Origin: Pseudomonadota bacterium
GTDB taxonomy: Bacteria; Myxococcota_A; UBA796; GCA-2862545
Assembly: GCA_023954855.1 (NCBI GenBank)
Contig: JAGSGY010000005.1
Location: 62,001-126,000 of the forward strand
Length of the DNA stretch: 64,000 nt
Reading direction: 5' to 3'
Numbering within the stretch: the stretch's first letter is position 1; each line of letters starts with the position of its first letter. Under the pieces are notes generated by a model that worked only from the letters and a program-made list of their open reading frames with translations, did no database searches and had not been told where the DNA came from. Shown piece after piece: positions 1-7,524 of the stretch. The position numbers and the translations under genes are program-made.

Positions 1-103
1 CGGTCTGCGGTGTGAAGGCTTCGCCCTCTTTGACGCGCCATTCGACCAGCGTGCCCATCTCCATGGTGGGTGAGATAGCGGGCATTTCGTAGAACTCGGC
101 CAT
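1..103 (-). CDS. pdhC: Pyruvate dehydrogenase E2 (dihydrolipoamide acetyltransferase), N-terminal fragment
   Basis: Only the first 34 codons are inside the window; the gene runs off the left edge. The translation starts MAEFYEMPAISPTMEMG and continues with the 'GTLVEW..KEGE' pattern of a lipoyl (biotinyl-lipoyl) domain, the usual N-terminus of E2 subunits that carry acetyl groups from E1 on a swinging lipoyl-lysine. The lipoylated lysine would lie just outside the window. A GGAGGA ribosome site (108-113) touches the stop codon of the E1 beta gene, so E2 is translated from the same message as the two E1 genes. The substrate is assigned from the E1 neighbours; the 2-oxoglutarate or branched-chain complex is less likely. 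Confidence 0.85.
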   Translation of the reverse strand, partial: MAEFYEMPAISPTMEMGTLVEWRVKEGEAFTPQT

Positions 104-112
104 CGGGTCCTC

Positions 113-1090
113 CTAGCGTCCGCAGACGGTGTGAGCGGCAGCGACGATGCGGTCGATGCTCGGCAGCACCATCTTCTCGAGCTCGGGTGCGTAGGGCTGG
201 TTGAGGTCGCGGTTGGTGATGCGCAGGATGGGCGCGTCGAGGGCATCGAAGCAGGCTTCCTGCACGCGGCTCACCACCTCGGAGGCGACGCCGGCGAAGG
301 GGAAGCCCTCTTGAACGACCACCATGCGATGGGTCTTGTTGATGCAGTCGAACAGCGCCTGCTCGTCGAGGGGGCGAATCGTGCGCAGGTCGAGGACCTG
401 GGCGCTGATGCCTTCCTTGGCGAGCTGGTCGGCGGCGCTCAGGCAGTTGTAGACCTGCTTGTTCCAGCTGACCAGCGTCACGTCGGTGCCGTCGCGCTTC
501 AGGTCGGCCTTGCCGATCGGGATCAGATATTCCTCGTCGGGAACCTCACCCTTGGTGCCGTAGGCGAGCTCGGACTCCATGAAGATCACGGGGCTCGGGT
601 CGCGAATCGCGCTCTTGAGCAGCCCGTACGCATCCTTCGGCGTCGCGGTCGAGATGACCTTGAGTCCGGGGAAGTGGGCGAAGATCGACTCGAGCGCTTG
701 GCTGTGCTGGGACCCAAGCCCCTCGGCGGCGCCGTTGGCTCCGCGAATGACCATCGGGACCTGGTACTGGCCAGCGGTCATCTGCACGATCTTGGCGGCG
801 GAGTTGATGATCTGGTCGTAGGCCACGAGGGCGAAGTTCCAGGTCATGACCTCGACGATGGGACGAAGTCCGGCCATCGCCGCACCAATCGCGATGCCCG
901 TGAAGCCGTTCTCGGCAATCGGCGTGTCGATGATGCGCTTCTCACCGAACTCGGCGAGCATGCCCTGGCTGACCTTGTAGGCGCCGTCGTAGTAGGCGAC
1001 TTCCTCGCCCATGAGAAACACGCGCTCGTCGCGGCGCATCTCTTCCTGCATCGCCCGGCGAAGGGCCTCTCGAAGCTGAAGCTGTGCCAT
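113..1090 (-). CDS. pdhB: Pyruvate dehydrogenase E1 component, beta subunit
   Basis: 325 residues, the normal length for the beta subunit of a heterotetrameric (alpha2beta2) 2-oxo acid dehydrogenase E1. With the alpha subunit it decarboxylates pyruvate and reductively acetylates the E2 lipoyl group. Visible family marks are the N-terminal 'ALRRAMQEEMRRDERVF' helix, 'GEEVAYYDGAYKVSQG', the 'DTPIAENGFTGIAIGAAM' segment with the Glu that contacts ThDP, and a C-terminal transketolase domain ending in the 'ITNRDLNQPYAP' region. It begins 2 bases after the pdhA stop and is followed by pdhC, giving an alpha-beta-E2 operon. The motifs favour pyruvate over branched-chain substrates, but that is family-level inference. 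Confidence 0.93.
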   Translation of the reverse strand: MAQLQLREALRRAMQEEMRRDERVFLMGEEVAYYDGAYKVSQGMLAEFGEKRIIDTPIAENGFTGIAIGAAMAGLRPIVEVMTWNFALVAYDQIINSAAKIVQMTAGQYQVPMVIRGANGAAEGLGSQHSQALESIFAHFPGLKVISTATPKDAYGLLKSAIRDPSPVIFMESELAYGTKGEVPDEEYLIPIGKADLKRDGTDVTLVSWNKQVYNCLSAADQLAKEGISAQVLDLRTIRPLDEQALFDCINKTHRMVVVQEGFPFAGVASEVVSRVQEACFDALDAPILRITNRDLNQPYAPELEKMVLPSIDRIVAAAHTVCGR

Positions 1091-1092
1091 GT

Positions 1093-2070
1093 CTACTGCG
1101 CCTCGGTGGCGTAGGTGAAGTCGTAGAGCTTGCTCGGATCGGCGTCCGGAGCAGCCAGTGCAGCGTCGTAGGCGGCCTGTGCCTGCACATCGACGTCAGC
1201 CTTTATGGCCTCGAGCTCGGCGTCGGACACGCCGTGCTCGCTCTTGAGCCGGTCGATGGCGAGGTCGATGCCGTCGCGCTTCTTCTTCTCTTCGAGCTCG
1301 CCGTCCTTGCGGTACTTGGCGGGGTCGCTCATCGAGTGGCCACGGTAGCGGTAGGTGACCGCCTCGACGATCACCGGGCCCTTGCCCGAGCGGCAGTGCT
1401 CGGCGGCCTTGGCGATGTTGTTGTGCACCTCGACGGCATCGAAGCCCTCGAACTGCCAGCGGGTCATGCCCACACCGTCGCCGCGACGCGACATGTCGGT
1501 CAGGTAGGACTGACGCTCGAGGCTGGTGCCCATCGCGTAGAAGTTGTTCTCGCAGAGGAAGATGCACGGCAGCTTCCAGAGCTGCGCCATCTCGAGGGCC
1601 TCGTAGAACACGCCCTGCTGGGCGGCACCATCGCCGAAGTAGACGAGCGCGATGCTGTCATCGCCCTTGTACTTGGCAGCGAAGGCCGCCCCGGCTGCGA
1701 GCGGAATGTGCCCGCCGACGATGCCGTAGCCGCCCCAGAAGTTGTGCTCGCGCGATGCCATGTGCATCGAGCCGCCAACTCCTTGGGTGGTGCCGGTTCG
1801 CTTGCCGAACAGCTCGCCGAACACGAGCTCGGGATCGACGCCGCGAGCGAGGATCTGGCCGTGCTCTCGGTATGCGGCCACGACGACATCTTCTGGCCGA
1901 AGCGCAGAGGAGGTGCCGACTGCGACGGCCTCCATACCGATGTAGAGGTGGCAGAAACCGATGATTTTACGCTGGGTATAGGCTTTGGCAGCAAGCTCTT
2001 CGACGCGACGGATGAGACACATCATCCGGTACATCTCGAGGAGCTGCTCCTTGGTCACGGACTCGGCCAT
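1093..2070 (-). CDS. pdhA: Pyruvate dehydrogenase E1 component, alpha subunit
   Basis: 325 residues. The ThDP-binding motif is intact: GDGAAQQGVFYEALEMAQLW followed by 'CIFLCENN' (GDG...NN). The N-terminal region 'KIIGFCHLYIGMEAVAVG' and the loop 'YRYRGHSMSDPAKYR' are typical of pyruvate dehydrogenase E1 alpha rather than branched-chain E1. It catalyses the ThDP-dependent decarboxylation of pyruvate together with PdhB in the cytoplasm. It is the first gene of the pdhA-pdhB-pdhC cluster: 2 bases separate it from pdhB, and GGGAG lies about 8 bases before its ATG. The 106-base gap upstream (2071-2176) separates it from an unrelated membrane protein and shows no convincing sigma-70 promoter. Confidence 0.94.
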   Translation of the reverse strand: MAESVTKEQLLEMYRMMCLIRRVEELAAKAYTQRKIIGFCHLYIGMEAVAVGTSSALRPEDVVVAAYREHGQILARGVDPELVFGELFGKRTGTTQGVGGSMHMASREHNFWGGYGIVGGHIPLAAGAAFAAKYKGDDSIALVYFGDGAAQQGVFYEALEMAQLWKLPCIFLCENNFYAMGTSLERQSYLTDMSRRGDGVGMTRWQFEGFDAVEVHNNIAKAAEHCRSGKGPVIVEAVTYRYRGHSMSDPAKYRKDGELEEKKKRDGIDLAIDRLKSEHGVSDAELEAIKADVDVQAQAAYDAALAAPDADPSKLYDFTYATEAQ

Positions 2071-2176
2071 GCGAGGGGCTCCCTGAAAAGGACCCTGTCC
2101 CTACCAGACGCAGGATGGGGGTGCAATGTGAGGCGGCATTCAGTGCGGGGTCGTGGCGGCGTCGTGGCGGCTCGGT

Positions 2177-2698
2177 CTACGCGCCAAACCACGCTGCTAG
2201 CGAGATTCCGCCGGCTACACCGATCGCTACGGCCACCCAGATAATTGCGGCCAGTTGCCCGGGCGGGCTCGCTTCGCGGGCCATGGCGGGTCGCAGGGTG
2301 CCGTCGAGATCGCCGTACAGCAGGTCTTGATCGGGGCGCCGTGGAGCCCAGCTGTAGTTGCCAACGCCCTTCACATCGAAGTCGGGCTCGGTCTTACCGA
2401 AGGTAAATGCCTGGCGCACGCTATGCGCTGTCACCGCCACCGGCGGACCGTTGAGAGTGGAGAGTGGCTGTGCGACCGGGGTCTCGACCGTGGGGGTCAC
2501 GCTACGAAAGCGGACGGGTGGCGGCGTCTGAAGGGCGCCTCGTACGGCGGCGTTCGGATAGCGCTTCGGAGGAAGCTCGCCGTCGGCTGCGATGATCTCG
2601 CCTTGGCGTCGCCAGGTTTCGCGCACGAGCGTCTTCGGGCTCGGGGCCTCGAGAGGGCTCGTGCCGGGGGGAGATGCGAGGAGGGACGGGTCGATCAT
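2177..2698 (-). CDS. Hypothetical protein with C-terminal membrane anchor
   Basis: 173 residues, not recognised. The first ~145 residues are polar and proline-rich and contain no motif I know. The last ~25 residues (about 147-173) form one hydrophobic helix with no charged residue, ending close to the stop codon, so the protein would be a tail-anchored membrane protein with its bulk in the cytoplasm. The ATG lacks a strong ribosome site. It is encoded on the same strand as the pdh genes but is separated from pdhA by 106 bases, so co-transcription is uncertain. A plus-strand reading frame across the same DNA is Arg/Gly/Ala-rich and looks like a compositional artefact. Confidence 0.55.
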   Translation of the reverse strand: MIDPSLLASPPGTSPLEAPSPKTLVRETWRRQGEIIAADGELPPKRYPNAAVRGALQTPPPVRFRSVTPTVETPVAQPLSTLNGPPVAVTAHSVRQAFTFGKTEPDFDVKGVGNYSWAPRRPDQDLLYGDLDGTLRPAMAREASPPGQLAAIIWVAVAIGVAGGISLAAWFGA

Positions 2699-2778
2699 GC
2701 CGATTCTCGTGAAGTCGGCGAACGTACGGCATCCTCAGGGCCGATCGAGTCAACTGTGGGTCAACACGGGTGCTTCGA

Positions 2779-3762
2779 TCAGCGGTCGGCATCCGCGCAC
2801 GCCTTGGCCAGCTCAAAGGGGTCGGTCCGGACCGGCACTCTCGGCGCGTCGGCGTAGCTTGGTACGCCGGCGAAGCGCTCGGCGAGCATCGCGTCATAGG
2901 CCTCACCGCCGAGCACGTCGACGTAGACTTGGCAGTAGTGATCGCGATCTTTGGCGATGCGCAGCCGGATCTTCTCGCCCACCGGGCCGCTGTAGACGCT
3001 GGGGTTGAGGGCCTCGTCCCAGTCTGCTGTCACCCACTCGCGCCAGTCGAACGGCGCATCGGTCTGCTCGATGCAGCCATCGACATAGGCGACTGGGCCC
3101 CCGTCTTCGAAGAGCGACGCGTAGAAGCGCGTTCCGGCCTCATTCGCAGCGAGGTCGGCGAAGCTGAACGCCTTGCTGGTGTACAGGCCAAAGAAGGTAC
3201 GCTCGGTGTGCACGCCCCAGCGCTTGCCGCGGGCGGGGTCGGCGCCTTGCTTCGACTTCTGCCACTGCAAGTACCCAAAGTGGATGAAGTGGTCGATCTT
3301 GTCGGTGCCGATCCGGTGTCCGGACAGCTCGATGGTCGAAGCGATGCCCGCGACCGAGAGTACGGCACTCTGTCCGAACGTGACGTCGCCGTAGACACTC
3401 TCGCCGGCGCCAAAGGCGATGGTGTCGGCCTCGTGCTCCAAGAAGGCCGAGATGGCCTCGAAGCCGAGGGCGCGAAGTCCGCCGCGCTCGGGAACGGTCG
3501 CTTCGCTCGCAGCGAGTCGGTAGAAGGTCTGGATGAACTGCCGCTTTGCCTTTGCCGGCGAGGCCTTGCAGCGGGTTCGCTGGTTCGTGTCCCGAACCGC
3601 GAGCTCGATGGCGGCTCGCATACGCGCGTTGCCGGCGGGGATGGCATCGGCCAGCTCGGTGTCTCGGCCTGTGAGCTGGTCGGACTCGTAGCCAGATGCC
3701 GTTTGCGTGAACAGTGCTGCGCAGGTGGCGAGCAGTGCGATTCGTGCGTAGGATTTGAACAA
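2779..3762 (-). CDS. Exported protein of unknown function
   Basis: 327 residues with a Sec-type signal peptide (residues 1 to about 24: Lys/Arg, hydrophobic core, small residues before TASG), so the mature protein is periplasmic or secreted. A conspicuous motif in the middle is 'GTDKIDHFIHFGY', followed by aromatic-rich segments; these may form a metal-binding or active site, but I cannot assign a family. The start is TTG, with an AGGAAG-like ribosome site about 10 bases upstream. That start shares one base with the start codon of the divergent nuclease gene, so any promoter and the ribosome site lie within the neighbour's coding sequence. No nearby ATG gives a better start without removing the signal peptide. 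Confidence 0.7.
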   Translation of the reverse strand: MFKSYARIALLATCAALFTQTASGYESDQLTGRDTELADAIPAGNARMRAAIELAVRDTNQRTRCKASPAKAKRQFIQTFYRLAASEATVPERGGLRALGFEAISAFLEHEADTIAFGAGESVYGDVTFGQSAVLSVAGIASTIELSGHRIGTDKIDHFIHFGYLQWQKSKQGADPARGKRWGVHTERTFFGLYTSKAFSFADLAANEAGTRFYASLFEDGGPVAYVDGCIEQTDAPFDWREWVTADWDEALNPSVYSGPVGEKIRLRIAKDRDHYCQVYVDVLGGEAYDAMLAERFAGVPSYADAPRVPVRTDPFELAKACADADR

Positions 3763-4538
3763 TGCCTCGCTACTTCCTTTCGCTGGTCCTAACCCTGTCG
3801 GCCTCTTCGGCCTACGCCAAGCCCTGTGCGGGTGGCGAGTCGGTGCGCGTCGCGACCTTCAATACTTGGGGCCTTCCGGCTCCTGTGGCGCCCAACCGTC
3901 GGGGCAGACTCGGAGCGCTCGCGGGCTTCGCAGATGCGCTTGGGGCCGACATGATGGGCTTGCAAGAGGTCTGGAAGGGAGCTCGACCGCTGGTCGACTT
4001 GCCGGGTCTTCTGCTCGCACCGCTTACCCGCGGTGACTCGGGGCTCGGCTTCGCTTCGCAGCTACCGGCCGAAGAGTCCAAGCTTCACCACTTTGCGTCG
4101 GGCTCAGGCTTCGATCGGCTCAAGGCCAAGGGGGTGCTGACCACGAACGTCAGCGTCTCTGGGACTGAGCTTCCGGTTCACGTCACCCACATGCAGGCGG
4201 GCGACTCCAAGCGCGCAGCCCGTGTGCGCCTGTCCCAGCTCGACGAGATCTTGGAACTCAGCGGCGATGGACCCGCCGTGGTGATGGGGGACCTCAACCT
4301 CTACGAAGACCGCGACGGCGAGAGTCTGAAGCGCCTACGCGATGCGGGCTTTGTGGATGCAGCCGCAGGCGTGGGCGAGCTCTCACCCACCTACCCAGGA
4401 GGCACCGAGCGCCTCGACCGGGTCTGGGTGCGCTCGGGCACGGAGCTGTGCATGGCTGCTCGCTCGGCCGAGGTGGTGCAGTCGGACCTCTCGGATCACC
4501 ACGCGGTCGTCGTGGACCTGGTGATCGAGCCGTCCTGA
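3762..4538 (+). CDS. Secreted endonuclease/exonuclease/phosphatase (EEP) family protein
   Basis: 258 residues with an N-terminal signal peptide (cleavage likely after AYA near residue 19). The EEP fold is recognisable from ordered motifs: 'ATFNTWGLP' (metal-site Asn), 'MGLQEVW' (metal-binding Glu), 'HVTHMQ' (catalytic His region), 'VMGDLN' (Asp/Asn pair), 'DRVWVR' and C-terminal 'SDHHAVVVD' (catalytic Asp-His). These proteins hydrolyse phosphodiesters with Mg2+; the family includes DNases, sphingomyelinases and inositol-phosphate phosphatases. The exact substrate cannot be read from the sequence; export favours an extracellular nucleic-acid or phospholipid target. AGGA 8 bases before the ATG supports the start. 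The stop is one base away from the stop of the convergent pentapeptide-repeat gene. Confidence 0.85.
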   Translation: MPRYFLSLVLTLSASSAYAKPCAGGESVRVATFNTWGLPAPVAPNRRGRLGALAGFADALGADMMGLQEVWKGARPLVDLPGLLLAPLTRGDSGLGFASQLPAEESKLHHFASGSGFDRLKAKGVLTTNVSVSGTELPVHVTHMQAGDSKRAARVRLSQLDEILELSGDGPAVVMGDLNLYEDRDGESLKRLRDAGFVDAAAGVGELSPTYPGGTERLDRVWVRSGTELCMAARSAEVVQSDLSDHHAVVVDLVIEPS

Positions 4539-4539
4539 C

Positions 4540-6444
4540 CTACTCGCGGTCGCTCGACAAGAGCTTGGCCTTGGCGGCGTCGACCACGAGCACGGCTTGC
4601 TCGGGAGTGGTGACGATCACGATGGGCGAGCCATCGGCGCTGACGGCGAAACGCACCTTCTCGGGGGCCTCTTCGCCGAGGTCCACTTCCTTGACGTCAC
4701 CGTCGGGCAGCGCGGCGATGCAGAGCTTCTCGCCCTGCAAGAACGCGATCTCGACCCAGGCGACGAGGATGCTCTCGCCGTGGCCGATGGCATCGATCGA
4801 GACCACGCCGGGCTTGACGGAGAGGCGGTCGACTTCGGGGTTTCCGCGGCGGACCAGCCAGGAGTAGCGGATGCCACCCGGGTCGCGCTCGGGGATGGGT
4901 GCAGCGGCCCAGACGACCATGGTCTCGTCGCCACGGCGGGCAGCCGTCGCCCGGCGTCCGGGGAAGCCTTCGGGGGCGCGCAGCGGGTTCTCGGCGCGAC
5001 GTGGGCCGAGGGGAGTGAGCACGCCGCCCTTGTTCGACACGATCGGGTCGTGATTTCCGATCATGCCGGTGGCGGTGGGCATGCGGCTCGACCCCACAGC
5101 CTGCAGGCCTTCGGCGGTCATGCGGTGGGTGATGGCGGTCGGTCCGCGGGCAGCCAGGCCATAGATCGAGACGGTGTTGCCCTCGTTCCGCAGGATGGGT
5201 GGGACGGCAGGCGGGTAGCCAAGCGGCCAGGACTCGCGCTTTCCGACGGTTCCGTCCTTCGACAGCGGGTAGCGGAACGCCTGCACACCATCGGGGCGAG
5301 CGACGACGGCCCAGAGATCAAAGCCGTCTTCGCGGGTGAGCACGGCCTGTCCGAGCACGCCGTCAGCCTGCAGGGCGAGCACGCCGCTCGTGACCTTCTT
5401 TCGGTCGGTGAGCAGGGTCCAGCGCAGACTCTTCGGGGTCTTCGGAATGTCGGCGGCATCGACGCCTTCCATGCCTTCCGGCAGCTCCATCTCTTCGCCA
5501 TCGACGTTGACCCAGAACAAGCAGGTCAGCTTGCCGATGCGTGCGCCGACTGGGTCCTCGTAGCGCCGGGGGGCATCGGCGTGGGCGGACACGCCCATCG
5601 CCGAGACCTGGCCCTTCTGGGCGTCGGTGAGCGTGATCGTCGCGGGGTCAACACCGGTGAGGTCGACGTCGGTGAGGTCGAGCTCGGTGAGGTCCACCTC
5701 GTCGAGGGTGGCGTTCGACAGGTTCGCGCCGCGGAGCGTGGCGCCGGTCAGGGTGGCGCCGGTGAGGTTGCAGTTCTGCAGGTCGGCGCCGGTGAGGTTC
5801 GCGTTCGTCAGATTCGCGGTGGCGAGGTTTGCGCCGTCGAGGCGGGCGCCCACGAGTGACGCGCCGGAGAAGTCAGCGCCCGGGGCCTTCAGGCGGGTCG
5901 CGAGCACGGCATCGAGCCGGGTGTTCACGAACTTGGTCTCGCTCGCCGAAGCATCGGTGAGGTCGCTGCGCGACACGTCGGCACCTGTGAAGTCCGCGCC
6001 TGCCAGCGAGGCCTCGGTGAGAAAGCAGCCCGACCAAGCGGCGTCTTGGATGTCCGCACCTACGAAGCGCGCGTTCGCCCCGCAGAAGCCCGAGCCCTTC
6101 GTGCGTACGAGCGTGGCTTCTTTGAGGTCGCCCTTGGTGAAGTCGGCGTCGCTGAGGTCCGCATCCTCGAGCCAGGCGTCGCGGAGTTTTACGCGTGGTC
6201 CGAGTGCCCCGGCGAGGGACATCTCACCGCCGTCGATCCCCGAGAGGTTTGCCCGAAGCAGGCCCGCGTCATCGAGCTTTGTGCCGGTCAGGTCGGACTT
6301 CTCGAGGTTCACGCCTTCGAGGTCGACACCGGTCAGGTCAAGACCCGGCAGATCGGCTGCAAACAGGTCGATCTTGCGGCGCGATCCGCGCTGGTCGTTG
6401 AACTCGGTCACGCGACCCGAGGTCAGGAGTTCGAGGAGGTCCAT
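4540..6444 (-). CDS. Pentapeptide-repeat protein with unknown C-terminal domain
   Basis: 634 residues. From about residue 28 to 270 the sequence follows the A(D/N)LXX five-residue rhythm ('LDLTGVDLEGVNLEKSDL', 'ANLTNANLTGADLQNCNL'), which folds into a right-handed quadrilateral beta-helix. The remaining ~350 residues have short beta-like segments rich in Gly, Val and Trp, reminiscent of a beta-propeller or sensor domain, but no family is recognisable. There is no signal peptide or membrane helix, so a cytoplasmic scaffold role is likely. Pentapeptide proteins include DNA-mimic gyrase protectors, but this one is much larger than the Qnr type and lacks a matching context. It is transcribed alone, away from the upstream lipoprotein pair. 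Confidence 0.85.
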   Translation of the reverse strand: MDLLELLTSGRVTEFNDQRGSRRKIDLFAADLPGLDLTGVDLEGVNLEKSDLTGTKLDDAGLLRANLSGIDGGEMSLAGALGPRVKLRDAWLEDADLSDADFTKGDLKEATLVRTKGSGFCGANARFVGADIQDAAWSGCFLTEASLAGADFTGADVSRSDLTDASASETKFVNTRLDAVLATRLKAPGADFSGASLVGARLDGANLATANLTNANLTGADLQNCNLTGATLTGATLRGANLSNATLDEVDLTELDLTDVDLTGVDPATITLTDAQKGQVSAMGVSAHADAPRRYEDPVGARIGKLTCLFWVNVDGEEMELPEGMEGVDAADIPKTPKSLRWTLLTDRKKVTSGVLALQADGVLGQAVLTREDGFDLWAVVARPDGVQAFRYPLSKDGTVGKRESWPLGYPPAVPPILRNEGNTVSIYGLAARGPTAITHRMTAEGLQAVGSSRMPTATGMIGNHDPIVSNKGGVLTPLGPRRAENPLRAPEGFPGRRATAARRGDETMVVWAAAPIPERDPGGIRYSWLVRRGNPEVDRLSVKPGVVSIDAIGHGESILVAWVEIAFLQGEKLCIAALPDGDVKEVDLGEEAPEKVRFAVSADGSPIVIVTTPEQAVLVVDAAKAKLLSSDRE

Positions 6445-6658
6445 GCTTGTGCTCCGTTCGGTCCGCAGGCTGGGACCGGGGGCGGTGTCTAACCTAGATG
6501 GGCGGCCTGCAAATCAGGTAGTGCGGCGAGTGAGCGACGTGCGGGGTTTGGGCGTCGGTTTGCTGCCCTGAATGCAACGCGACGGATCTGGCCCTGGCGA
6601 CCAGAGTTCGGGTTGCGCGTGGTCGCTTGGGGTGCCAAGGTCCTGGGTGGAGGTCTCT

Positions 6659-7522
6659 ATGCGCGTGGTCGCAATCGTCGCTCTGGGCGCACTGGTCGTC
6701 GGGTGCAAGCAGCCCGAACCCGAGCCCGAGCCGGGCACCGGACTCTACGACAGCGGGGAAGACCCGCTTCCCGGCTACCCGTCGTCCTTTGAGTACGGCA
6801 AGTTCAAGGCCTCCAGCCTCGTCCTGCTGCCCGAGGGAGAGGGCCTGGACTTCACCGGGGATGGTGAACCGGACAACAACCTCCCGAACGCGCTGATCCC
6901 CGTCGATTTCGTGATGACCAACGTCGACATGTCCCGCGACGGCTTCAATGAGACGCTCGCTTCGGCGATTGCCAGCAACCTGCTGAACATTCTCATGCTC
7001 GCGCGTCACGAAGACCTGATTCTCGAGATCGACCTGCTCGGTGGCACGACCGAGAATGGGTACTTGCAGGTCGACGACATCTCGCTCGACACCGACGGAA
7101 CACCGGCTTCGACCTTCCGCGGGCACTTCGACAGCGAGCGCAAGTTCACCGGCGGGCCCGACAATGTGTACGTGCCCATGACCTTCTTCGAGAGCTCGGG
7201 CTCGGTGCTCGCGCAGGTCAAGCAGGCCCACGTCTGGGGCAACCTCGATGACAACGCCATCGACGGCTACATCGCCGGCGTGGTCCCGGCGCGCGCGCTG
7301 ATCGACGAGGTCATTGAGCCCACGATTCCCGAAGAGGGCTTCGACACCGACGGAGACGGCATCGCTGATATCACCAAGGCGACCATCATGGAGACAGTCG
7401 AGAACCTCGCAGACAACGAGAACATCGCCGATGTCGAGCTGGCCAATGGCGAGCGCGGTGTGTCGGCCGCATTTCAGTTTGTGGCGTTCCAGACCGACTT
7501 CCCGACGCCCTGGAAAGAGTGA
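6659..7522 (+). CDS. Lipoprotein of unknown function
   Basis: 287 residues from the ATG at 6659, chosen because GGAGG (6649-6653) precedes it by 5 bases and because it gives a clean lipoprotein signal: MRVVAIVALGALVVGC, lipobox LVVGC with Cys16. After the lipidated Cys comes an acidic Pro/Glu linker ('KQPEPEPEPG') and then a globular domain without recognised family motifs. Near the C-terminus is an Asp-rich 'DTDGDGIADITKA' loop of the calcium-binding thrombospondin-3/EF-hand type. The upstream 214 bases (6445-6658) are the divergent control region shared with the pentapeptide gene; I see no strong promoter there. The stop lies 2 bases before the ATG of the downstream hydrolase lipoprotein, so the two are probably co-transcribed. 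Confidence 0.8.
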   Translation: MRVVAIVALGALVVGCKQPEPEPEPGTGLYDSGEDPLPGYPSSFEYGKFKASSLVLLPEGEGLDFTGDGEPDNNLPNALIPVDFVMTNVDMSRDGFNETLASAIASNLLNILMLARHEDLILEIDLLGGTTENGYLQVDDISLDTDGTPASTFRGHFDSERKFTGGPDNVYVPMTFFESSGSVLAQVKQAHVWGNLDDNAIDGYIAGVVPARALIDEVIEPTIPEEGFDTDGDGIADITKATIMETVENLADNENIADVELANGERGVSAAFQFVAFQTDFPTPWKE

Positions 7523-7524
7523 GC

